From contig JASFMY010000201.1 of NCBI GenBank assembly GCA_050117315.1, positions 1-6,118 on the forward strand: a stretch of 6,118 nt of DNA, in the 5' to 3' direction. This document shows, one piece after another, positions 1-6,080 of this stretch. The first letter of the stretch is position 1. Every line of letters begins with the position of its first letter. The notes under the pieces are model-generated. The model was not told the DNA's origin and ran no database searches. It worked only from the letters and a program-made list of their open reading frames with translations. A program made the translations under genes and the position numbers. The stretch is from JANQIV01 sp050117315 (GTDB lineage: Bacteria > Bacteroidota > Ignavibacteria > Ignavibacteriales > Melioribacteraceae).

Positions 1-243
1 CTTATCAAACAAATAAATTATTATTGTCGATATGAATCACGAAGAGATAGAACCAATTTTCATCAAAAACTTAGAAAATTAAGTTGACGCTTATGCGACT
101 TGTCGGGAGAAGGCGGACAGGCTTCGGCAAAAACGCCTCACAATGACAATTTTAGGCTTTTGAGACACCTTCTTTGGCTGGCGGCTATGCTGCGCTCTAA
201 TAGATGATATATTATCTTATAAATAACCGGGAGAAAACTTTAT
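1..243. other. Repeat-like intergenic region left of the regulator gene
   Basis: No gene is supported here. Short plus-strand reading frames run in from the left edge and stop at 78-80 (TAA) and 85-87 (TGA), both inside the 80-98 motif; they have no recognisable protein family. From about 100 to 190 the base composition rises in GC, and bases 112-123 (GGCGGACAGGCT) recur in reverse orientation at 2161-2172 inside the element at 2106-2297, which suggests dispersed-repeat material. An AT-rich near-palindrome lies at about 204-217. This stretch is downstream of the minus-strand regulator gene, but I see no convincing stem plus T-run terminator in it. Confidence 0.5.
80..98 (+). repeat. Short repeat motif TAAGTTGACGCTTATGCGA, copy 1
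   Basis: The same 19 bases occur on the minus strand at 5514-5532 with 17 of 19 identical. The two copies together suggest a dyad GCATAAG-TTGACG-CTTATGC: this copy keeps the right arm (CTTATGC) and has a damaged left arm, while the other copy keeps the left arm (GCATAAG). The motif contains stop codons in two frames (TAA and TGA). Its function is unknown. The recurrence is seen directly; the dyad reconstruction is inference. Confidence 0.5.
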
Positions 244-1953
244 TTACTTAGTTGCCTTTTTAAAACTCGACGGAGTTAGCCCGGTAGTTCTTTTGAACGC
301 TTGAAAAAAAGATGTTGTGTTGTTAAACCCGCTTTTTTCTGCAACTGCATCCAACGACCAGTTCGCAGATACTTCATCCCGGAGTATTCTTTTAGCTTCC
401 TCAATTCTAAAGGTATTTACAAACGTGTTAAAATTCATACCGGTTTCTTCTTTAATAGCATTTGATAAATACTTTGTATTCGTATTTAGTTCCTTTGCAA
501 GAGAAACAGCGGTAATGCTTGTGTTTTTATACATTTCTTTTTCCGTCATAAGGCTGTAAACCCGAAGGAATAACTCATTATCCGCCTTGTTTATCGAACC
601 GGATTCAACCGATTTATAATATTTATGCAGTTGTTGCCACCTTTGCGACAGCTCCATGTTTTTCCGAATTAAGTTATCGTTCGCAAATTTTAATTTGCGG
701 GTTAATAATAATGTTAGTAATAAGCCAATAGATACAAGACCGGCAACCGAAGATATAAGAATTATTCTATTATTCTTATTACTAATCTCTGCTTGCTGTA
801 GTTTAATTTGCTGTTTCTTTTTTCCCGTTTCATAAATAATATTAAGTTCTTCTATTGCACGTACTTCTTCTTTTTTCAAAATCTTACCTTTCAAATCAAT
901 ATAACTCTCAAGGTTTTCATTAAACTTTTCCCAATTACCTTTTCTTGCGTATAGTCTTGCAAGGCTTAGTTTATTTTTGCCGTATGTATTTTCAGGTCCA
1001 TATTTAAATAAACCACTATCTGCTCTTATAAGATATATCTGAGCTTCTTCTAAATCACCTAGAAAAAGTAGAGACTGTCCAATTCCTTTTATAATACGGA
1101 AATATGTGGAGGGTGCTCTAAGCGAATCAGAATATTGAAGAGCGAGTTTATAATTATTAAGTGATTTGAAATAAACTTTGTTACTAAATAATCCGTTACC
1201 ATAATCCAAATATACATCGGTTGTTTTTACCGAATCATTCAATTTCTCCGCATATTCTAGTGCCTTTGTAAAATAGAATTCCGCTTGCTTTAGATTCTGC
1301 AATTCAAATTCCGCGATAAATAAATTTTGATAGCTGCTTGTTATATTTCGTAAGTCATTTCCTTTTTGGAAGATCGGCAGGGCAAATTTAAACTTCTTGG
1401 CAGCCTCACCGGGTTTTTCCGTTTTTATATCCAGAAGTCCAAGATTCATAAATGTTTTTGCTATGAATGATGAGTCCTTCTCAGGCTCTTTAATAGCCAA
1501 AGCTTTGTAATAGTATTCCGCGGATTTTTCATACTCGCCTAAAAATTCATAATCAATTGCAATATTATTCGCCAAAGCTGCGTTGAAATGGGGAGAGTTT
1601 TTAGCATGTCGGGTTGCCATGGATTTTTCATACGCATCTACAGAAAGTTTCCAATAATCGAGGAAATAATAAGCTAGTCCAAGGTAATTATATGAATAAG
1701 CTATTAATGAATCGTTATCTAATTCTTGTGAAAGCTGAAGCGCTTGCAGGCTTAAATCACGGGCTTTAAGCGGGTCCTCATAAAAATAGGTCCTTGTTAA
1801 TTTGTGAATCTTAATTACTTTGTCGGCACCCTGCAAACTATTGATTTCTGTTATAATCGAATCTTTATCATTCGCATGAACAAGATTTAATGAAACTATA
1901 GTTAAGGATAAATACAAAAGCTTACTAAGATTAGTTATAATAGCTGTTTTCAT
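244..1953 (-). CDS. Membrane-anchored TPR sensor with AraC-type HTH domain (transcriptional regulator)
   Basis: A 569-residue one-component regulator that probably senses a periplasmic signal through protein-protein contacts and controls transcription from the inner face of the membrane. Residues 1-27 are a signal peptide or N-terminal anchor (hydrophobic run ending LVHA). Residues ~55-350 form a TPR superhelix with repeated A/G/Y-rich helix pairs (for example LGEYEKSAEYYYKAL at 138-152 and LKQAEFYFTKALEYA at 221-235). A charged coiled-coil follows at ~360-395, a transmembrane helix at ~396-418 ending in RKLK, and a second short coiled-coil at ~420-450. An AraC family DNA-binding domain occupies ~465-568: first HTH AVSLAKELNTNTKYLSNAIK (482-501), second HTH with the signature GF..TTSFFQAFKRTTGLTP (542-561). 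The full order of parts is intact and matches a common Bacteroidota design. ATG at 1951-1953 is chosen because it precedes the signal peptide; GAGGT lies about 11 bases upstream. It stands alone, and its target genes and ligand cannot be read from the sequence. Confidence 0.93.
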   Translation of the reverse strand: MKTAIITNLSKLLYLSLTIVSLNLVHANDKDSIITEINSLQGADKVIKIHKLTRTYFYEDPLKARDLSLQALQLSQELDNDSLIAYSYNYLGLAYYFLDYWKLSVDAYEKSMATRHAKNSPHFNAALANNIAIDYEFLGEYEKSAEYYYKALAIKEPEKDSSFIAKTFMNLGLLDIKTEKPGEAAKKFKFALPIFQKGNDLRNITSSYQNLFIAEFELQNLKQAEFYFTKALEYAEKLNDSVKTTDVYLDYGNGLFSNKVYFKSLNNYKLALQYSDSLRAPSTYFRIIKGIGQSLLFLGDLEEAQIYLIRADSGLFKYGPENTYGKNKLSLARLYARKGNWEKFNENLESYIDLKGKILKKEEVRAIEELNIIYETGKKKQQIKLQQAEISNKNNRIILISSVAGLVSIGLLLTLLLTRKLKFANDNLIRKNMELSQRWQQLHKYYKSVESGSINKADNELFLRVYSLMTEKEMYKNTSITAVSLAKELNTNTKYLSNAIKEETGMNFNTFVNTFRIEEAKRILRDEVSANWSLDAVAEKSGFNNTTSFFQAFKRTTGLTPSSFKKATK

Positions 1954-2021
1954 TGTTTTATTTACCTCAAGTTATTAGTCATCAGGAGTTGTTTATTTAT
2001 TTTTCCGGTTGTATGTCTATC

Positions 2022-2052
2022 ATTAAATAATAAATATTTTTAGATGAGCAAA
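2022..2052 (-). promoter_or_regulatory. Weak Bacteroidota-type promoter candidate for the TPR/AraC gene
   Basis: On the minus strand a TTTG (complement of 2049-2052) is followed after 19 bases by TATTTAAT (complement of 2022-2029). This partly fits the Bacteroidota pattern TTTG...TAnnTTTG, but the -7 box lacks the TTTG ending. It would give a leader of about 60 bases before the ATG at 1953. The surrounding DNA is AT-rich, so chance matches are likely. Confidence 0.2.
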
Positions 2053-2105
2053 AAAAGATATGACTTTTCGAAATATAAAACTAAATACTTAGTAAGGATG
2101 CTTAA

Positions 2106-2297
2106 TATTAGAGTTTCTGCAAAGTAAAAAGTCGGTCATTTCGAACCCGTTCTTTGGGTGAGCCTGTCCGCCGCCTGTGCGCCTTTGGCGTATCTTTTTG
2201 GCGGGAAATCTTTCAATTAGAGTGTGATTTAAAAGATTTCTCCCTCCGGTCGAAATGACAAAACGTTTAGACATCTAATTTCGCAGAAACTCTAATA
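2106..2297. repeat. 192-bp palindromic element with terminal inverted repeats (MITE/REP-like)
   Basis: The ends are inverted repeats: TATTAGAGTTTCTGCAAA at 2106-2123 and its complement at 2280-2297 match at 17 of 18 positions. A second nested pair lies inside, GTCATTTCGA at 2135-2144 against TCGAAATGAC at 2250-2259. The interior is GC-richer than its surroundings and contains small hairpins such as CGCCTTTGGCG (2180-2190). A 61-codon open frame on the minus strand across it (with VISTGGRNL-like text) is the sort of spurious reading such dispersed repeats give in Bacteroidota, so I do not call it a gene. No transposase is present; if mobile, it depends on one elsewhere. It sits in the gap between the downstream end of the beta-helix gene and the start of the regulator. 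Confidence 0.7.
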
Positions 2298-2393
2298 ATT
2301 ATTTCTTAAATTCATAAAGAAAAAGGCCGCCGCCGTAAATTTTGTAGCATGATTAAAGTGTGAGGTTAGTTTTATAACAAATTTTACCTAAGA

Positions 2394-2425
2394 GAGCCCC
2401 GCAATTCTTGAAACTGCGGAGGCTC
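2394..2425 (-). terminator. Hairpin terminator candidate after the beta-helix gene
   Basis: GAGCCCCGCA (2394-2403) pairs with TGCGGAGGCTC (2415-2425), a 10-bp GC-rich stem with one bulged base and an 11-base loop. It lies about 30 bases past the minus-strand stop at 2456. On the minus strand the stem is followed by TCTTAGG rather than a clean T-run, so termination by an intrinsic mechanism is probable but not textbook. Confidence 0.5.
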
Positions 2426-2455
2426 CCGCATGTTGTCTATCAATAATTGTTGCTT

Positions 2456-4612
2456 TTATTTCATCAAAAGCAGCTTTTTCGTTTGCACAAAATCATTGCA
2501 TTTCAATTTATATATATAAACACCGCTTGCTAATTGAGATGCATTAAACTCTATAGAATAAACACCGCTTGACTGTGTTTCGTTTACAAGTGTTTTAACT
2601 TCTCTGCCTAGCGTATCATTACCCGCTTCAGGTACTTGGTATTTTATGGTTGTGGTTGGATTAAAGGGGTTGGGATAATTCTGCTCAAGGCTGTATTCGG
2701 TGATTCCATCTAGGGTTACTTCAATCTCATCGCTGTATTCATAAGCGCCGTCAAAGTCTATTTGTTTTAGTCTGTACTTAAATGTTGTTGCTCCGCCGGT
2801 TGGCGTATCTGTATATGAATAACTCTTGGGTGAATTGGAATTGCCGTTCCCGTTTACAAAACCAATTGTTTCCCAATCGTAACACAGATTGCTAGCAATC
2901 TGTGTTACGGTTTTCCTTTCTACTTCAAAGCCGTAATTGTTTACTTCCGTGGCTGTTTGCCAATTAAGGATAACCACGTTTTCATCAACTGAAGCTGTAA
3001 AGCTTGTTAATTCGACTGGTAAAACTTGTTCGTTTGGATTACCGCTACTGCCGCTGTTTGTATTATAAACTTCACAACCTGCAATGCCATTATATTCACA
3101 AACGTGCACACGGTAAGTAGTACCGCCGGTTATACCCGTAATGTTAACAGTTGTACCGGTTCCGTTATAAATACAATACCATCCGGTTGAACCTATTTGT
3201 GTTCCCGAACCATAGTTTACATTGGCAGTGTATGTATTCTTATCTATAGGTGCTGAGGTTCCCGTGCCGCTCGCCTTAATAAATACAGCACATTTTTGGC
3301 CACCGTTGGATGCCGGACGGGTCCATGATATAGTGGCAGTTGTCGCTGCCAGGTTAGAAAAACTAACATCAGTAGCCTGGCTAGCTGGTGCGGTAATTAA
3401 CTCGAAAGCCCCAATATCTGCATTTGTTCCATTGGGACGAGTATTACCTCTCTGGTCTGTAGCATACGCACCGTTATAAGAATTTCCACCTTCGGGAATA
3501 GCGTCTATTGCATCGCTGCCTGCTAAAAGTGCATGGGTTTGTGTGCTGCCGCCATTATCTGCTAAGGCACCAATATTCAATGTACCGCTTTGTATATCAC
3601 CGGTTCCTGTAAAGGCAGATAGGGCTGCATCGCACAAATTGTATCCTTGTGAATTAAGAGTGCCGCTGCCGCTGGTATTTAAATTTGCACCTGTTGTAGC
3701 CGTGTTGCTGGCAAGTATAGTGTTTTTCATATTAACGGTAGCACCTCTCAAATCAATACCACCGCCACTACCACTTGTTACAGTGTTGTTAACAAGTGTA
3801 CATGAATTAATATTTACTGTGGGAGAGCCTGTTCCATCAGCAAAAGCACCACCTTGATTAGTAGCATTATTACCTGATAGTGTAGAATTGTTGATATTAA
3901 CAGTGTTTCCGTTATACCAATAAATTCCTCCTCCAATATCAGATGCCTGATTATTACTTATAGTGCAATTAGTGACAGTTAAATTACCGGTTGATTGCAA
4001 CTGTCCGATAGCTCCTCCCATATCAGCATGATTGTTATCTAAGGTGCAATTTTCTATTGTAGTAGTTCCACCATAGGCACTAACTGCTCCTCCTCTGCCT
4101 CCTGCCGTATTTCCTGAAAAAGTAGAGTTTGTTATTGTTAAAGATCCGTTATAGGCATCTACTGCACCTCCGGTTGCGGTACCTGTAACTTCATTCCCCG
4201 AAAAAAAACAATTATCAATAGTCAGTGTTCCTTGATCATTCTCTATTCCACCGCCATAACTGCCATGTGTACCATTTTTAATAGATAAATTATTAATATT
4301 TAATGTATAAGAGGAATTAACTTCTATTACTCTTACTGAACTGTTCCCGCTAATTGTAAGTGCAGAAGCACCGGGCCCGTTAATAGTAAGGTTCTTGCCA
4401 ATTGTAAGTTGAGAAGAAAGAGTAATTGTTCCGGTTACAGAAAACTCGATAACATCGCCGCTGGTAGCATTAGTAATAGCCTGCCTTAAAGAACCGGTAC
4501 CGGAATCGTTTGTATTAGTAACTGTAATAGTTGCAGCAAAAGCCGGGAAACTAATTATAACTGTACAAAAACAAGCGATAAAAATAAATCTTTTAAAAAA
4601 TCTTTTCTTCAT
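2456..4612 (-). CDS. Secreted parallel beta-helix (choice-of-anchor Q) protein with Fn3-like modules and T9SS sorting tail
   Basis: A 718-residue secreted or surface protein; no catalytic residues are evident, so the role is probably adhesive, structural or carbohydrate-related. Residues 1-26 are a signal peptide (KK-rich start, cleavage likely after FPAFA). Residues 28-95 carry the usual entry segment of these beta-helices (ITVTNTNDSGTGSLRQAI). Residues ~100-310 are a right-handed beta-helix of N/T/S/G-rich turns (motifs such as NSTFSGN, NCTISNN, GGAV/GGGI). Residues 318-405 are the choice-of-anchor Q cap ending ATDQRGNTRPNGTNADIGAF. Then come an Fn3-like domain (~409-515), a second module starting LPVELTSFTA (531) through ~634, and a T9SS type A sorting tail (640-718; EQNYPNPFNP at 643-652). 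Two oddities: residues 569-578 are encoded by a perfect palindrome, and the tail reads AGNDTLGREV where the related tail at 5255 has GNVTLKIYDVLGREV, a loss of six residues. The start codon precedes a clean signal peptide; no strong ribosome site is seen, as is common in Bacteroidota. Confidence 0.93.
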   Translation of the reverse strand: MKKRFFKRFIFIACFCTVIISFPAFAATITVTNTNDSGTGSLRQAITNATSGDVIEFSVTGTITLSSQLTIGKNLTINGPGASALTISGNSSVRVIEVNSSYTLNINNLSIKNGTHGSYGGGIENDQGTLTIDNCFFSGNEVTGTATGGAVDAYNGSLTITNSTFSGNTAGGRGGAVSAYGGTTTIENCTLDNNHADMGGAIGQLQSTGNLTVTNCTISNNQASDIGGGIYWYNGNTVNINNSTLSGNNATNQGGAFADGTGSPTVNINSCTLVNNTVTSGSGGGIDLRGATVNMKNTILASNTATTGANLNTSGSGTLNSQGYNLCDAALSAFTGTGDIQSGTLNIGALADNGGSTQTHALLAGSDAIDAIPEGGNSYNGAYATDQRGNTRPNGTNADIGAFELITAPASQATDVSFSNLAATTATISWTRPASNGGQKCAVFIKASGTGTSAPIDKNTYTANVNYGSGTQIGSTGWYCIYNGTGTTVNITGITGGTTYRVHVCEYNGIAGCEVYNTNSGSSGNPNEQVLPVELTSFTASVDENVVILNWQTATEVNNYGFEVERKTVTQIASNLCYDWETIGFVNGNGNSNSPKSYSYTDTPTGGATTFKYRLKQIDFDGAYEYSDEIEVTLDGITEYSLEQNYPNPFNPTTTIKYQVPEAGNDTLGREVKTLVNETQSSGVYSIEFNASQLASGVYIYKLKCNDFVQTKKLLLMK
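2878..2909. repeat. Perfect 32-bp palindrome inside the beta-helix gene
   Basis: The left half CGTAACACAGATTGCT (2878-2893) is followed without a spacer by its exact reverse complement (2894-2909). On the minus strand it is read in frame as VTQIASNLCY (residues 569-578), between FEVERKT and DWETIGFVNGNGNSNSPK. This joins two strands of the second C-terminal module, a place where a variable loop is expected. A 32-base exact palindrome is very unlikely by chance in coding DNA, so a palindromic element appears to have inserted in frame. Confidence 0.85.
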
Positions 4613-4709
4613 ATTTTCTACCTATGTTTTATTGATTTCAGCCATTAGAAAAACTTCATCCCTTAAACGACAATCAAATGTGACTAAGGAATAACAAATA
4701 ATGATTGTA

Positions 4710-4766
4710 CACTTAAATCCTCTCTTAAAAAGAGAGGACTTTATGGCAAAATCCCAAAACCAATTT
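4710..4766 (-). repeat. Dispersed repeat, copy 1 (with 9-bp hairpin)
   Basis: Read on the minus strand, 4766 to 4710 matches the plus strand from 5607 to 5691: 28 bases at 4739-4766 are identical to 5607-5634 in reverse complement, and the similarity continues through CCTCTC.TTTTAAGA and GGATTTA.GTG with an extra block in the other copy. The part at 4718-4738 folds into a 9-bp stem (TCCTCTCTT / AAGAGAGGA) with a 3-base loop. It ends about 100 bases before the start of the beta-helix gene. It is probably a genome-wide palindromic repeat rather than a terminator for a gene seen here. Confidence 0.7.
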
Positions 4767-5199
4767 ATAACAAGTATAATTGCTAATACACCTTATACTG
4801 AATTAACAACAAAATGAATTCTATATTTACTTAAAAACTGAAGCCTATTGTTTAACTTAGTTGTATTGATTTCCAATTTGTTTGTTTTTTTACCGTGATG
4901 TTTATTGTGTGAAATTGACCGGCAACTCAAATCTTTTTGGGGCGATCCCAATTCGATTGAATAAATTTCAACTTCATCTTGAGGTATTTCTTGAGAAATG
5001 TCTAATGAGGAGAAACTATCTTCTCCAATTAATAAGGATGAAAACTGAACAAAAAATTTCAACATGGCTAATAGTTTATTTTAGAAGATATTCCAGAAAA
5101 CAACAGACAAAACTACCACAATTAGATAAAATTAGCAAGAACATGAAAAGATAAGAATAAGTTTACTAAGCTGCCCCAGTGTTCATTTTGTTGGACATA
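4767..5199. other. AT-rich stretch with no convincing gene
   Basis: Two 90-codon open frames overlap here on opposite strands (4793-5065 minus and 4882-5154 plus). Neither has a ribosome site, a recognisable domain or balanced coding-like composition; the plus one is rich in K, R, L and Q and the minus one in S, K and N. Since they overlap in antisense, at most one can be real, and both may be chance or the decayed remains of a gene. I recognise neither. No RNA gene is visible. Confidence 0.4.
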
Positions 5200-5225
5200 C
5201 CCTCTTTAGCTCAAAGCAAAGAGGG
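5200..5225. terminator. Hairpin, possible terminator after the pseudogene
   Basis: CCCTCTTT (5200-5207) pairs exactly with AAAGAGGG (5218-5225) around a 10-base loop. It lies 30 bases beyond the stop codon of the minus-strand pseudogene. Neither strand has a strong T-run directly after the stem, so it may instead be one of the region's small palindromic repeats. Confidence 0.35.
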
Positions 5226-5254
5226 AGAGTATTTCCCCAAATATATGATTGAGC

Positions 5255-5556
5255 CTATTTCAACAACATCAATTTCTTCACTGAAGCATAATCTCCCGCG
5301 CTAAGTCTATAAATATAAACACCGCTTGCCAACTGGCTGCCGTCAAATTCTACTTTGTATGTTCCGGAAGCTTGCTTTTCGTTTACAAGCGTTATTACCT
5401 CTCTTCCCAATACATCATATATTTTCAACGTTACATTCCCGCTTTCAGGTATCTGATAACTAATTACCGTACTCGGATTAAACGGATTAGGGTAATTCTG
5501 CTCAAGGCTGTATTCGTATAGGCGTCAACTTATGCAATTAGTCTTAGTTTTTTCAT
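5255..5556 (-). pseudogene. Gutted T9SS-secreted protein: signal-peptide start joined to sorting tail
   Basis: Both ends of a gene for a T9SS-exported protein survive, but the body is missing. The 5' end is ATG AAA AAA CTA AGA CTA ATT GCA TAA (5556 down to 5530), giving MKKLRLIA and a stop, which looks like the first residues of a signal peptide; GGAG lies 9 bases before the ATG. The 3' end, from 5518 to the TAG at 5255-5257, encodes an intact type A sorting tail: YEYSLEQNYPNPFNP, then GNVTLKIYDVLGREV, ending SVKKLMLLK. The two ends are in different frames and have stops (TAA at 5530-5532, TGA at 5525-5527) between them, so no full product can be made. The junction is occupied by the short repeat motif at 5514-5532. 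The tail DNA shares a 24-base identical run (5493-5516) with the intact gene at 2677-2700, showing it belonged to a related family. What the lost middle encoded cannot be known. Confidence 0.8.
5514..5532 (-). repeat. Short repeat motif, copy 2, at the pseudogene junction
   Basis: Read on the minus strand as TAAGTTGACGCCTATACGA, 17 of 19 bases match copy 1 at 80-98. It lies exactly where the signal-peptide codons stop and the sorting tail begins, and supplies the stops in both frames. Its left side extends to GCATAAG, the presumed missing arm of copy 1. Confidence 0.55.
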
Positions 5557-5606
5557 TATGAGTCACTCCAATGGGAATTTTTAATAATTATTTATATACA
5601 CAAGCC

Positions 5607-5691
5607 AAATTGGTTTTGGGATTTTGCCATAAAGACCTCTCATTTTAAGACCCGCCGTAGGAGACTTTGGGAGGCGGGGAGGATTTAGGTG
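5607..5691 (+). repeat. Dispersed repeat, copy 2 (inverted relative to 4710-4766)
   Basis: Bases 5607-5634 are the exact reverse complement of 4739-4766. Past this, CCTCTCATTTTAAGA continues the match, then about 29 bases not found in copy 1 (5651-5679, flanked by CCCGCC and GGCGGG that can pair as a 6-bp stem), then AGGATTTAGGTG resumes it. The conserved flanks with a hairpin-forming core point to a family of palindromic repeats with variable tips. It lies 50 bases upstream of the pseudogene's start codon. Confidence 0.7.
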
Positions 5692-5760
5692 AGTTCTAAA
5701 TAAAAACTAAATCTATTACTAATTTCTTTCTTTTCTATTGCGTAATGTGGGTTAAGAGCA

Positions 5761-6080
5761 ATATTTACAAACTTTTTCATGATTAATACAAATTTCATCA
5801 TCATTAACAACAACTTTACCGAATTAATGACAACTTTACATTGGTATTTAAGAAGTTATTTCAAATTAATGCAAACTTTTCTGCCTTAATGGCAACTTTT
5901 CTGTATTATTGTCAACTTTTTTGAATTATTGACAACTTTATTTTGGTATTTAAGAAATTGTTTCCAATAAATGAGAACTTTTTTCAATAAATACAAATTT
6001 TTTCTGATTAATGAGAACTTTTTTCGATAAATGCAAACTTTTTCTAATTAATAAGAACTTTTTTTGATAAATGCTCTTTT
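5761..6080. repeat. Degenerate tandem array of ~16 units, 20-21 bp each
   Basis: A loose unit of the form ATTAATGACAACTTTTTTCN repeats head to tail without spacers. Taking the C (or T) of the AAC/AAT core as anchor, units fall at 5772, 5793, 5814, 5834, 5855, 5876, 5896, 5916, 5936, 5957, 5978, 5998, 6018, 6038 and 6058, with a decayed last unit near 6076. Steps are only 20 or 21 bases. The units at 5855 and 5957 are the most divergent (GGTATTTAAGAA). The last units alternate ATTAATGAGAAC and ATAAATGCAAAC types. No open frame of note crosses the array. Regular A/T-runs at this period would be expected to bend DNA or present a protein-binding series; which, if either, applies is not known. Confidence 0.75.

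Noticed and set aside
1..87. Plus-strand partial reading frame from the left edge (ends at TGA 85-87)
   Set aside because: Only 28 codons of basic, unrecognised text, ending inside a repeat motif; more likely repeat read-through than a gene end.
317..559. Plus-strand 80-codon open frame
   Set aside because: It is antisense to the AraC domain of the regulator gene, which is clearly the real coding frame.
2089..2274. Small 61-codon open frame on the minus strand
   Set aside because: It lies almost wholly within the 2106-2297 inverted-repeat element and reads like typical spurious translation of a dispersed repeat (VISTGGRNL).
3222..3857. Two plus-strand open frames (3222-3479 and 3543-3857)
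   Set aside because: They are antisense to the well-supported beta-helix gene and look like shadows of its G/T/N-rich codons.
4613..4709. Bacteroidota-type promoter upstream of the beta-helix gene
   Set aside because: A TTTG and a CACATTTG can be found on the minus strand, but only about 12 bases apart, too close for the usual -33/-7 spacing.
5694..5804. A ~39-codon minus-strand frame beginning MMMKFVLIM
   Set aside because: Its start lies in the tandem array and the rest is in AT-rich DNA; there is no ribosome site, domain or family resemblance.
5761..6080. CRISPR array
   Set aside because: Units are contiguous with no unique spacers, are too degenerate, and no cas gene is visible.
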